Assembly: GCA_024642335.1 (NCBI GenBank) | Contig: JAHEBH010000024.1 | Coordinates: 1-36,929, forward strand | Direction: 5' to 3' | Length of the DNA stretch: 36,929 bases | From: Erythrobacter sp. | GTDB taxonomy: Bacteria > Pseudomonadota > Alphaproteobacteria > Sphingomonadales > Sphingomonadaceae | Shown: piece by piece, positions 24,692 through 33,741 of the stretch | Layout: each line of letters begins with the position of its first letter | Position numbering within the stretch: position 1 is the first letter of the stretch | The notes under the pieces: model-generated | Seen by the model: the letters and a program-made list of their open reading frames with translations, nothing else | What the model was told of the DNA's origin: nothing | Database searches by the model: none | Made by a program: the position numbers and the translations under genes

Positions 24692-26815
24692 GTGATAGGT
24701 CACAGTCAATTTGCGCAGCGATCGCGTATCATGGTCTCGGCCCTCGCGCTGGCGCTTGCCAGTTGCACGACGGCGAGCAGCGACACTGCGTCTCTCACTG
24801 CAGCAGCCAGCAGCCAGGACCCGCTTGCCCATCCCGCCGCGGGAGAATGGACCAGCGACGGGCGCGATTACACTGCCCAGCGCTACAGCCCGCTGACCCA
24901 GATCAACGCCGGCAATGTCGGCCAGCTGGGCCTCGCCTGGTACGCCGATCTCGATACCTATCGCGGGGTGGAGGCAACGCCGCTCTATGCCGATGGCGTA
25001 ATCTACAACACGCTCAGCTGGAACATCACCACCGCTTATGATGCGCGCACGGGTGAGGTGCTGTGGACCTATGATCCCAGGACCCCGCGCGAATTCGGCC
25101 GCTATGCCTGCTGCGAGCCGGTCAGCCGCGGCCTTGCCATGTCGGGCAACAAGATCATCATCGCCACGCTCGACGGACGCCTGATCGCGCTCGACAAGGA
25201 TTCGGGCGCGGAGCTGTGGTCGACGCGCACCTTCGAACTCGACACCGGTTTTGCCTATTCGATCACCGGTGCGCCGCGCGTGTTCGGCGACAAGGTGGTT
25301 GTCGGCCAGTCGGGCGGCGATCTGGGCGTGCGCGGCTTTGCCTCTGCCTATGATGTCGAGACGGGCGAGCAGGTGTGGAAGTTCTTCCTTACGCCCAATC
25401 CCGATGACCGGCCCGATGGTGTGGCTTCGGACAGCGTCAATGCCATGATGCGCGCGACATGGTCCGATGAAGGCATGTGGAAGACGCTGGGCGGCGGTGC
25501 CAATCCGTGGGATGCCATTGCCTACGATCCCGATCTCAATCTCGTCTATATCGGCACCGGCAATTCGGTGCCGCATGCGCGTTTCTACCGTTCGAACAAC
25601 GAAGGGGATAACCTTTTCGTCTGCTCGATCGTCGCGCTGGATGCCGACAGCGGCGAATACCGCTGGCACTACCAGATGAACCCGGGCGAGGAGTGGGACT
25701 GGACCTGCACGGCCAGCATGATCAGCGCGGACCTCACCATCGACGGGCACAAGCGCAAGGTCTTGATGCAGGCGCCGAAGAACGGCTTCTTCTACGTGCT
25801 CGACCGCGCGACGGGTGAATTCATCAGCGCCGAAGCGCATGTGTTCCAGAACTGGAACGAGGGTTTCGATGCAAACGGCCGACCGGTCACGAGCCTTGCG
25901 GTCCGTTATGACGAGACGCCCAAGATGGTCGCGCCGGGGCCGGGCGGGGCGCACAACTGGTTCCCCATGGCCTTCAGTCCGCGCACGGGCCTCGCCTATT
26001 TCCCGGCCTACCAGTCCGCCTTTGTCTATGCCGTGCAACCCGGCTGGCAGCCGCAGCCCTTGCGCTCGAACAGCGGCTGGGGCGGCTATGCGGGTGAGGC
26101 CGGGCGTATTCGCGGCGAACTGATGGCTCAGGCGAACAGCTATGAGAAGGCCATGCTCACGGCATGGGACCCGGTGAACCAGCGGCTCGCCTGGCAGGTG
26201 GAACTGCCGCGCCACGGCAATGGCGGCGTGATGGTGACGGCAAGCGACCTTGTCTTTGAAGGGACCACCAAACAGACATTCACCGCCTTCGACGCGCGCA
26301 ATGGCAATGTGCTGTGGGAATTTCCGACGCAGAGCGCGCCCGTGGCGGGCGCCATCACCTATGAGCTTGATGGCGTGCAGTATATCGCCGTCAATGCCGG
26401 GTGGGGCGGGGGTGCCGCGCAGATCGAACGCGGTGCCGGAATCGAGATGCCGCGCGCGCCCGCTCGCCTGCTGGTGTTCAAGCTGGGCGGGAACGCAGAG
26501 CTGCCGCCGCTCGAGGAAAATGCCTCGGCTCCGCCCGAACCGCCGCGCCTGACCGCATCGGAAGATGTCGTGGCGCGCGGGCACGAGCTGTACCAGCAAA
26601 TCTGCTCCGTCTGCCATGGCCAGAACGCCATGGGCGGGGTTGCGGACCTGCGCCACATGGACCGCGAGACGCATGCCAAGTTCAACCAGATCGTGCTCGA
26701 AGGGCTCTACCTTGAAAAAGGCATGGCCAACTTCTCCGACCTGCTGACGCCGGAAGAGACCGAGGCGATCCATCACTACCTGATCGCGCGCGCGAACGAG
26801 GATTGGGGGCGCTAA
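24692..26815 (+). CDS. Quinohemoprotein alcohol dehydrogenase-type lipoprotein (PQQ + cytochrome c)
   Basis: A 707-residue periplasmic dehydrogenase. The N-terminus, read from GTG 24692, has a basic n-region and lipobox LASC (cysteine about 24). The eight-bladed PQQ propeller spans about 45-600, with the vicinal disulfide C140-C141 that stacks on PQQ and the catalytic-Asp region NPWDAIAYDPDLNLVYIGTGN. A cytochrome c domain follows with haem motif C638-S-V-C641-H642 and a likely methionine ligand in KGMANF. This is the type II quinohemoprotein ADH layout; such enzymes oxidise alcohols, aldehydes or sugar derivatives and pass electrons to the respiratory chain. Substrate unknown. It follows the SnoaL cluster after 152 bp, where I see no gene, and may have its own promoter. 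Confidence 0.88.
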   Translation: MIGHSQFAQRSRIMVSALALALASCTTASSDTASLTAAASSQDPLAHPAAGEWTSDGRDYTAQRYSPLTQINAGNVGQLGLAWYADLDTYRGVEATPLYADGVIYNTLSWNITTAYDARTGEVLWTYDPRTPREFGRYACCEPVSRGLAMSGNKIIIATLDGRLIALDKDSGAELWSTRTFELDTGFAYSITGAPRVFGDKVVVGQSGGDLGVRGFASAYDVETGEQVWKFFLTPNPDDRPDGVASDSVNAMMRATWSDEGMWKTLGGGANPWDAIAYDPDLNLVYIGTGNSVPHARFYRSNNEGDNLFVCSIVALDADSGEYRWHYQMNPGEEWDWTCTASMISADLTIDGHKRKVLMQAPKNGFFYVLDRATGEFISAEAHVFQNWNEGFDANGRPVTSLAVRYDETPKMVAPGPGGAHNWFPMAFSPRTGLAYFPAYQSAFVYAVQPGWQPQPLRSNSGWGGYAGEAGRIRGELMAQANSYEKAMLTAWDPVNQRLAWQVELPRHGNGGVMVTASDLVFEGTTKQTFTAFDARNGNVLWEFPTQSAPVAGAITYELDGVQYIAVNAGWGGGAAQIERGAGIEMPRAPARLLVFKLGGNAELPPLEENASAPPEPPRLTASEDVVARGHELYQQICSVCHGQNAMGGVADLRHMDRETHAKFNQIVLEGLYLEKGMANFSDLLTPEETEAIHHYLIARANEDWGR

Positions 26816-26918
26816 CAGCATCGCCTTCCGTTCCGGGGCGGCCTGCAAACGGCAATCCTTCGCGCTTCCGGTGCTCACGACCAATAAAGGTCGCTGCGCT
26901 CCGGGTCACGAAGGCTTA

Positions 26919-26943
26919 CCGTTTTCGACTCACTCCGAAACGG
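26919..26943. terminator. Weak hairpin between convergent genes
   Basis: CCGTTTTCG and CGAAACGG pair with one bulged T around an eight-base loop, in the 162-bp gap between the convergent quinohemoprotein and CHAT genes. No T-run follows, so termination is only a suggestion. The rest of this gap shows nothing I can name. Confidence 0.3.
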
Positions 26944-26977
26944 AATCCGACGCTGTTAGTAGGAAATCACTGCCCGC

Positions 26978-29900
26978 TCAGCGCCTCACTGCAACGGCAC
27001 CGTCTCCCACCACGGCAAAGGCCGCCCAGTAGAAGGGGTGCGAGGTCTCCGCGTCATCCATCAGGGCGAGCTGTGAGCGGCGCAGCGCCTCTGCCGTGCC
27101 GACGCCCTGGCCGCTCTCGAAGAAGCCGGAGATGAGCCTGCCGGTGGCGTCGTAGTCGTCGGGTACCGGCCAGTGGCTCGCCACCACCGTCCGCCCGCCT
27201 GCGCCGACAAAGGCGCGGACCAGTCCGTCGAGCGCGAAATCGCCGACCGTGCTCACGCCTGCCTCGCGCGCCGCGATCATGCCGCCCCGGCTGGCCGTGT
27301 TGCAAGCGGACAGGATGACGAGATCGGCATCGATCTGCAGGTCGAATATCTCCGCGAAGGAGAGCAGGCCGTCGGAATCCGCATCGCCAAAGCTGGTCAG
27401 CAGCGCGGGGCGTGGCGGGCAATCCACTTCGGGCGTGGTGACTAGACCGTGGGTGGCGAAATGGAGGATCCGATATTCATCGAGGTCGTCCATTTCCTTG
27501 AGCCGCGTATCGGTGAACTCACCGCCTGTAAGCAGTGTGGCCGCTTCGCCATCGGCCTGCAGTACCTGGCTGGCGCGGCGCAGTTCGGCATCGGGGATGG
27601 GATTGCCCCAGGTGACGGGCGACCATGCACAGCGCTGGGAAAACTGCCCCGAGCGTGTGCTGCCCGATGCCGCAAGCTGGCCCAGCGGCAGGTTCTGCCC
27701 CAGGCCGAGATAGGCGTTCATGGCATCGGACAGTCGCGCGCCGCGCACATCGCGGAAGGCTGTGGGCGAGACCGATGTGCTGACCTGCATCGCCCGGCCA
27801 AGCCAGGCGGTGCCGCGATAATCATAGGCGTCTTCCTCGGGGTCCGCAGTGCGCGCCATGTATCCGGTCACGCTGGCATCATCCATCACCAGCAGATTGG
27901 CGGGCAGGCGCAACATGGCACCGTCGGGCTCGAAAATCAGGTGCTCCACGCCCCGCAAGGAAGCGTCGACCGGGCCGAGCAGCGCGGCGTAGAGTTCGCG
28001 CGCCACGCCAATCTCGAACGGATAGGTGATCGTCTGGCCAGCCTCCTCGATGGCGATGGAATCGCGCAGGACGTCGACCATTTCCTCGACATCGTAGGCG
28101 CTGGCTTCCACGCGGTAGACCTGGGCCTGCTGCGGCCGGGCATAGATTGCGTAGACTTGCGTGCCCAGCTCCACCAATTTGAGATAGGCCTCGCCCTGAT
28201 GCAGCGATGCCTGCAGGTCGGCGAGTTCCATGCGTTCCTCGTTCACTGCGCGGTACCGCGGATATTGCGCCAGCTGCTGCTGCAGCTCGAGCTGGATCGC
28301 GCGCAACTGGTCGAGTTCGCTGGACCTGGTGGCGAAGAGGTCTGCGGCACCCGCCTCGCCCGCTTCTGCCTGCGTGCGGGCCTGCGCCACTTCGCCGCGC
28401 AATATCTCTATCGAACGGCTGATATTGATCGCCCGGCGGAACAATTGCGCCGCTTCGTCACTGCCTGCAGACAGCTCGCGTGCCAGCACCGCCTGCGTCT
28501 GGGCAAGGCCGGGGCGGACCAGCAACTGGCTGGCGGCAAACATGTCCGCGGCTGCGTCGCCATTCCCGCCGCCTGCGGCAAGCAGGTCGAAATAGGGCAC
28601 CATCAGCCGGCGCAGCGAAGCGGGGGCCTTGCCTTCCGCCTGGGTCACCAGATCGCGGAAGAGGACAAGCGCATCACCTTGCCTACCAGCACGCGCGAGC
28701 AGGCCGGCAAGCTGCGCACGGGCACTGATCAGCGCGGGCGAGCCGGGATAATTGCTTTCCAGCATGGTGATGGCCTGGAGGTGCAGGCCTTCCGCCCCGC
28801 CGATATCGCCGCGCGCTTCATGGATATCGGCCAGTTCGGCGAGGATTTGCGCACGCAGCCAGAGCATGGAGACCACTCGTCCCTCGCGCACGGCGGCGAT
28901 ATCCGCATCCGCAGCACGCAAGGTGGCCTCGGCCTCACCTGTCTGCCCCATTTGCCGCATCGCCGATGCGCGCAGGGCTGTGTTCTGCGCATCGAGCAGT
29001 TCGAGCCGCTCCAGCAAGGTCAACTCGCTGCCTATATTGCTGAGGGCATTGCCCTGTTCGGAGGAAAGCCGCTCCGCCAGAGCGTTGTCGATCTGAAGTT
29101 GCAGCGAAGCAGCCATGCTTTCGGTCAGTTCGGGCAGCGGCGCATCCAGCGCCAGCACGGCCAGGGCCGGAGCGCTGCGGTTGAGGGCATCGACGGCGCG
29201 GAAATTGCGCTCCATCCGCGCCAGCAGCGGGTTGTTCCGCGATGCTCCCTCGGCCTGCGCGAACAGCGTATCAGCTTCCCTGAAATTGCCGAGATTGGAC
29301 TGCTGGAGGGCGGAGTTGAGCAGCGCCTCTGTCGCGTCATCGCCGGACAGGGTTTCCACTGAAGCCGAAAAGAACTCCGCCGCATCGGCGAAATTGCCGG
29401 CATTGGAACGGCGATAGGCCTCGTCCAGCGCCAGCTCGGTCGAAATGGCCTCTGCCTGCGCGCGGGCGAAGGATTGCGCGCTCGCGGCCTCGGTCAGCGG
29501 CACGTCGACATTGCCTTCCACCAGCTGGTCCGTGGCGAGCGTGGCAAGGCCCAGATAGAGGGCATCGGCATATACGGAGAGCCCGTTGGCGGCAAAGCTG
29601 CGACGCCCGTCACTGCCGACCACTATCGTTCGTGCGATTGTGCTGCCGGGCGAAGTGCAGCTGTAGGCGCCGGCACTGATCAGACCAGCAGGCAAGTAGC
29701 GCAGGTCCTGCGCGCTGCATTGCGCGCCATCGCCCGCCATTTCGGCCAACGCTGCATCCATGCCGGCACTGTCCATGACATGCAGCGAGCCCACCGCGGT
29801 GGCAGCATCGCGGCAAACGATAAGGTAATCGCGTTCGAACAGGCCGTCGCCGGGGCGCGGCGACTGGATCTGCGCCTCGCACAGCCCGTTGGAGCCGATC

Positions 29901-30028
29901 GGAACAGAATCGCGTAGGCCGACCGATATCTCTTGCGCAGCAACAGGCAGCGGCGCGCTGGCCAATGCGGCAAGTGCGAACAGCGACAGGGCGATCTGGC
30001 GCATCGGGCGCTTTTGCTTTGCCATCAT
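26978..30028 (-). CDS. Exported TPR-CHAT (caspase-like) protein
   Basis: A 1016-residue protein: a Sec signal peptide (hydrophobic LSLFALAALASAPLPVAAQ), an N-terminal domain I do not recognise (about 30-190, with several cysteines), a helical TPR region (about 210-500), a coiled linker, and a C-terminal CHAT domain (about 660-1016). The caspase-type dyad is intact: H860 in LHFATHGL and C909 in LSACNTASRG. CHAT proteases are clan CD cysteine peptidases; some are activated by partners and cleave specific targets. The ATG at 30028 follows GGGAG and lies one base after the tpsA-like stop, so it is the last gene of the secretion operon. An exported CHAT protein beside a two-partner system could process the exoprotein; that is inference. 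Confidence 0.85.
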   Translation of the reverse strand: MMAKQKRPMRQIALSLFALAALASAPLPVAAQEISVGLRDSVPIGSNGLCEAQIQSPRPGDGLFERDYLIVCRDAATAVGSLHVMDSAGMDAALAEMAGDGAQCSAQDLRYLPAGLISAGAYSCTSPGSTIARTIVVGSDGRRSFAANGLSVYADALYLGLATLATDQLVEGNVDVPLTEAASAQSFARAQAEAISTELALDEAYRRSNAGNFADAAEFFSASVETLSGDDATEALLNSALQQSNLGNFREADTLFAQAEGASRNNPLLARMERNFRAVDALNRSAPALAVLALDAPLPELTESMAASLQLQIDNALAERLSSEQGNALSNIGSELTLLERLELLDAQNTALRASAMRQMGQTGEAEATLRAADADIAAVREGRVVSMLWLRAQILAELADIHEARGDIGGAEGLHLQAITMLESNYPGSPALISARAQLAGLLARAGRQGDALVLFRDLVTQAEGKAPASLRRLMVPYFDLLAAGGGNGDAAADMFAASQLLVRPGLAQTQAVLARELSAGSDEAAQLFRRAINISRSIEILRGEVAQARTQAEAGEAGAADLFATRSSELDQLRAIQLELQQQLAQYPRYRAVNEERMELADLQASLHQGEAYLKLVELGTQVYAIYARPQQAQVYRVEASAYDVEEMVDVLRDSIAIEEAGQTITYPFEIGVARELYAALLGPVDASLRGVEHLIFEPDGAMLRLPANLLVMDDASVTGYMARTADPEEDAYDYRGTAWLGRAMQVSTSVSPTAFRDVRGARLSDAMNAYLGLGQNLPLGQLAASGSTRSGQFSQRCAWSPVTWGNPIPDAELRRASQVLQADGEAATLLTGGEFTDTRLKEMDDLDEYRILHFATHGLVTTPEVDCPPRPALLTSFGDADSDGLLSFAEIFDLQIDADLVILSACNTASRGGMIAAREAGVSTVGDFALDGLVRAFVGAGGRTVVASHWPVPDDYDATGRLISGFFESGQGVGTAEALRRSQLALMDDAETSHPFYWAAFAVVGDGAVAVRR

Positions 30029-30029
30029 C

Positions 30030-33000
30030 CTAGCTCCCGCTCTCGTCGTTGTTGCCCGGCGAATAGGACGCGCTGTCACCGCCGCTGGTCACCGAACTGG
30101 TCACCAGCCCGCTATTGCCGCTGGGCGGCGCGCTCAGCAGGCTGGGGAAGAAACTCCCGAAATACTCGAGCAGGAAGGGCTGCTCGGAGGGCTCGAGATT
30201 GGTCCCTGTCGGCGGCAGCTGAGTGTAGACCACAGTCGTCACCGGCGTCTCCACTTCCGGCGGGCTCGGCGGCGGCGGTGGCGGCGGCGGAGGCGGCGGC
30301 GGTGGAGGCGGAGGCGGTGGAGGCGGTGGCGGTGGTGGCGGTGGTGGTGGCACCACGGCGCAGAGACCGGTTACAATAACGCAATCGTTGAATGTCGCGT
30401 CGGGGGTGAATTCTGACGCAGGATCGGGGCCGAAATCGACCAGGGCGAACCAGGCGTCATTGGTTACGGTCCCGCCGGAACCCAGGTCCTGCATACCATA
30501 GGCAACTGTGCGCATGGTCGCGCTGGCGCCGGAATCCGGGCTTTGCCTGATCGTCAGGCCTCCCGGACCGACGATCACGCCGGCCATCGTTCCGGCTGCA
30601 CCAGTGTTCTGCATCAGTATGTGGCTGCCACCCGAAATATCGACGCTGTTCGCACCGATGTAATTGCTGAGCGTGGCATTGACGCTGTCGTCGCCCAACA
30701 GGGTCGCGAGCGCCGGATCATCGGGATCGGCATTGATCGCGGCCAGCGCGGTACTGTCACCGGCAAAGATCTGCGGCGCGAAGAGCGTGAGCGATCCGGC
30801 CAGCGTGGTTCCGGAGGAGTCGACCATCGTCACGCTGGCGTTGGGGAGGACGAATTCCATCACTTGCGCCGCGCCCAGGACCAGCGAATCGCTTGGCCCG
30901 ACGCCGGTGAACAACAGATCGCCGACCACACCGAAATTGCCCGCGCTTTCGATGGTGACGAGCGAAAAGTCTGCGGTCGCACTGCCGGGTATGGCCAGGT
31001 CGCGCAGTTCGAGCGAGTAGGGCACTGCGCCAGCGGTATTGGCGGCCTGGAAGTAGAGATCGCTGCCCTCGATCCGGTCGAATTCTGCCTGGGTCAGCGT
31101 GTACCCGGCCCCGGCGGTTGTCCCGCCCAGGATGGTTCCTTCCGCGGCATTGGCCGAATAGAGGCTCAGCGTGGGCGCCCCGAAGCGCGCGCCGGCCAGT
31201 ACTTCGAGGTCGTTCGAAGTGATGGTCATGAACTGCGCCAGGAAGCTGGGTGTCGCGTCGTCGTCTCCGGCAATGGTCACCAGGCCATTGGCGAGCAGAT
31301 CGATACTGGCGGTAAGGTTCAGCGCGTCGCTGCCACCCAGGATCATGCCGCCCTGGCTTGTCTCGATCCGCAGATCGCCCGCCACATTGGCAGTCAGGAA
31401 GCTCGCCACGTTGAGGCTGCCATTGGTGACACTGATGGTGGAAAGCGTGGTGTCGATCCCGCCACCTGCATTGGCCGCAAACGCTTCCAGATCACCGAAA
31501 CTCGCGCTGCCGCCATTCACCAGGATGTCGAACATGCCCGATGTATTGCTCGTGCCGCCCTGCGCGGAAGCATCGAGACTGGCGCTCGTCACGCTGAGCG
31601 TGCCGCCCCCGCCGGCGAGCTGGATGTCGATTGCACCGCCAGTCGCGCTTCCGCCAGCGACAGAGCTGGCCTGCGCCTCCATGATGAGCCGCGCAAGGTC
31701 GAGTGTGGTGGCGCCCTGGACGAGCAGGCTGGCAGAACCTCCCTGCGCACTGCCGCCGTCGCCAGAGGAATAGAGTTCCGCATTGCCGCCGATGGAAAGG
31801 GTGGCGCCATTATCGACGCTGATCGCGGTGCTGCCACCAGTCGCAGCGCCGCCCACGGGTCCAGAGGTGGTTGCGCCCAGTGCAAATGCCGATTGGATCG
31901 CATTGCCGCCGATCGTGACGGTAACGGCATTGGTTGCCGATATGCTTGTCGAGCCGCCTGTGGCGGCTCCTGCGGTGGCACCCGAGGTGGCCGAGCCCGT
32001 CGCCTCCGCCTGGAGGTTTACATTGCCATCGATCTGCATCGTGCCGGGGACCGAGACGTCGTTCAGGGCATAGAGCCGGACCGAGCCTGCCGTGGCTGCG
32101 GGAGCGGTGCCTGTCGCGCCCGTGAGATCCAGTGCAAAGGCGTCAGCCGTGGCGTCGAGCGACCCGGTGACGGACAGGTTTCCGGCATTGATCAGGTCAA
32201 CCTGGACCGTCCCGCCCGTCGCATCGCCTGCTGACGCAAGCGATGAGGAGGGCAGGAAGTCCAGCGCATCGGCATGCAGGGTGACAGATCCATCCACCGT
32301 CACAAACGCATCGAGCGCATAGAGGCCGGCGAAGCCCGCCGTGGCAGAGCCTGCAATCTGCGACACCGAATCTTCGCTCGGCCTAGCGTTGGCGGTAACG
32401 GTGAGATTGCCTGTAATCTCCAGGAAGCCACCTATATCGGCGCCTACCGAGGCATTGCCAGCATTGGCATCCAGAACTGCCGGATCGCCGCTACCGAAAA
32501 GTGCGCTGCCGATATCGTCAGCAGAAACCACGACATTGCCGACAATCTGCACAAAGGCATCACCGCTGGCGAACAGCTCCGCATCGTTGCGGCCATACAA
32601 GAACACATCGCCGGTGATGTCGATCGAGCTGTTGTCTGCGGCTATGCCCGCATAGTCGGAACTGTGCATTGCGATGTCGCTGGAAATGGTCGCGCTTTCG
32701 ACGACAAGTTGCACCGGCTGGGTGTTGCGCACCGAATCTTGCGTGAAATCGTTCTGCACCGCGGTGCCGAGCACGCTGTAATTGGCAGAAAGGATGATCG
32801 TGCCATTCTCGATCGTGGCATCGACCGCAGGCTGGAAGCCCAGATTGCCCTGGAAGATCGCGCTGCCCGGCGATTGCTGGGTCTGCATCACGCCATAGAT
32901 CACATGGTTGTCACCCGCGCCGGTGCTGGCCGGGCCGGTTGTGGTGCCGGCATGGGTGATGGCAGTGGCGGCATTGCTGCCGGTATTGATGACGATGTCG

Positions 33001-33740
33001 AACAGGCCGTTGGCATAGGACAGCGTGACATTCTCGCCCGCGACATAGGCGGTCGAACCATTGATATTGGCGAGGCCGCCCATGGTAATGCTGGGGGCTG
33101 CCACCAGGAAGGAACTTCCCTCTTGCGTCCCGGTGATGGTCGCTCCCGAATTGATCTGTACGGGTGGGCTGTCGGCCTGTGCCGCGACGAAATTCATGGA
33201 CCCCGTGCCCGAAGCATATTGCGACAGGCTGTTCGTATCCGGAGCCAGCGAGGTGAGAACGAGGCTGCCGATATCGAAGCTGGCAGTGCCGCCCACCAGA
33301 ATGCCGGTGGGCGAATAGAACATCACGAAGCCGCCTGGCGTGGCTCCGCCATTGGCGTCCCGGACCTGCGAGATGATATTGCCGTCCATCACCACGATAT
33401 TGCCGGCGGAATCGGGCAAGATGCGGTTGATGACCGCGAAGTTCGGTTCGCCCAGTTCGCCCTGGAAGATGCCTGTGTTGCCAGCGGGAAGGAAGGTCAG
33501 GGCATTGCCGCCATTGTCGAGGTCGGGCCGCCAATCGATCACCGCGTCCATACCGGTGACGGTGATCGTGTCTTCACCCACCACCGAACGGTCGATATTG
33601 ACCGTCCCCTGCACCACGCTGGGCAGCGCCTGGAAGGCCTGCGCATAGGCATGGGCAGGAAACAGCATCACCGCAGAAGCGATCGCGATCTGGCCGCAAC
33701 CCAGGAGCAGATCGGTCTTGGCTTTGCTCACGCGTGTCAT
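30030..33740 (-). CDS. TpsA-type filamentous haemagglutinin-like exoprotein
   Basis: A 1236-residue secreted protein. It has a signal peptide of about 34 residues ending AHAYAQA, then a TPS (haemagglutination-activity) domain of about 250 residues (QALPSVVQGTVNIDRS, GEPNFAVINRILPD, GFVMFYSPTGILVGG). A long Ala/Gly/Ser/Thr-rich beta-helix region follows, then 28 consecutive prolines (1131-1158) and a 78-residue tail. The TPS domain is exported through the adjacent TpsB. There is no autotransporter barrel at the end. In FhaB, a proline-rich region and C-terminal prodomain are retained in the periplasm; the layout here is reminiscent but much shorter. Likely an adhesin or surface-associated protein. 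It begins 1 bp after the tpsB-like stop, and the CHAT gene begins 1 bp after its own stop. Confidence 0.86.
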   Translation of the reverse strand: MTRVSKAKTDLLLGCGQIAIASAVMLFPAHAYAQAFQALPSVVQGTVNIDRSVVGEDTITVTGMDAVIDWRPDLDNGGNALTFLPAGNTGIFQGELGEPNFAVINRILPDSAGNIVVMDGNIISQVRDANGGATPGGFVMFYSPTGILVGGTASFDIGSLVLTSLAPDTNSLSQYASGTGSMNFVAAQADSPPVQINSGATITGTQEGSSFLVAAPSITMGGLANINGSTAYVAGENVTLSYANGLFDIVINTGSNAATAITHAGTTTGPASTGAGDNHVIYGVMQTQQSPGSAIFQGNLGFQPAVDATIENGTIILSANYSVLGTAVQNDFTQDSVRNTQPVQLVVESATISSDIAMHSSDYAGIAADNSSIDITGDVFLYGRNDAELFASGDAFVQIVGNVVVSADDIGSALFGSGDPAVLDANAGNASVGADIGGFLEITGNLTVTANARPSEDSVSQIAGSATAGFAGLYALDAFVTVDGSVTLHADALDFLPSSSLASAGDATGGTVQVDLINAGNLSVTGSLDATADAFALDLTGATGTAPAATAGSVRLYALNDVSVPGTMQIDGNVNLQAEATGSATSGATAGAATGGSTSISATNAVTVTIGGNAIQSAFALGATTSGPVGGAATGGSTAISVDNGATLSIGGNAELYSSGDGGSAQGGSASLLVQGATTLDLARLIMEAQASSVAGGSATGGAIDIQLAGGGGTLSVTSASLDASAQGGTSNTSGMFDILVNGGSASFGDLEAFAANAGGGIDTTLSTISVTNGSLNVASFLTANVAGDLRIETSQGGMILGGSDALNLTASIDLLANGLVTIAGDDDATPSFLAQFMTITSNDLEVLAGARFGAPTLSLYSANAAEGTILGGTTAGAGYTLTQAEFDRIEGSDLYFQAANTAGAVPYSLELRDLAIPGSATADFSLVTIESAGNFGVVGDLLFTGVGPSDSLVLGAAQVMEFVLPNASVTMVDSSGTTLAGSLTLFAPQIFAGDSTALAAINADPDDPALATLLGDDSVNATLSNYIGANSVDISGGSHILMQNTGAAGTMAGVIVGPGGLTIRQSPDSGASATMRTVAYGMQDLGSGGTVTNDAWFALVDFGPDPASEFTPDATFNDCVIVTGLCAVVPPPPPPPPPPPPPPPPPPPPPPPPPPPPSPPEVETPVTTVVYTQLPPTGTNLEPSEQPFLLEYFGSFFPSLLSAPPSGNSGLVTSSVTSGGDSASYSPGNNDESGS
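30267..30350 (-). repeat. Triplet-repeat tract encoding 28 prolines
   Basis: On the minus strand 28 CCN codons (mainly CCG, CCA and CCT) run without interruption. Slippage in this GC-rich triplet tract would alter length in whole codons. Translation of such a run normally depends on elongation factor P. Confidence 0.95.
31600..32110 (-). repeat. Imperfect beta-helix repeats in the TpsA-like protein
   Basis: About four units of roughly 40-45 residues share the pattern GGxAxGGSxxIS-x-N-(x)n-IGGNAxL (for example AATGGSTSISATNAV, AATGGSTAISVDNGA and GSAQGGSASLLVQGA). They are consistent with stacked rungs of a right-handed beta-helix. Limits are approximate. Confidence 0.6.
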
Positions 33741-33741
33741 G

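Noticed and set aside
30030-33740. TpsA-like gene as a type V autotransporter
   Set aside because: No C-terminal barrel is present; the protein ends in a proline tract and a short tail, and a separate TpsB gene is adjacent.
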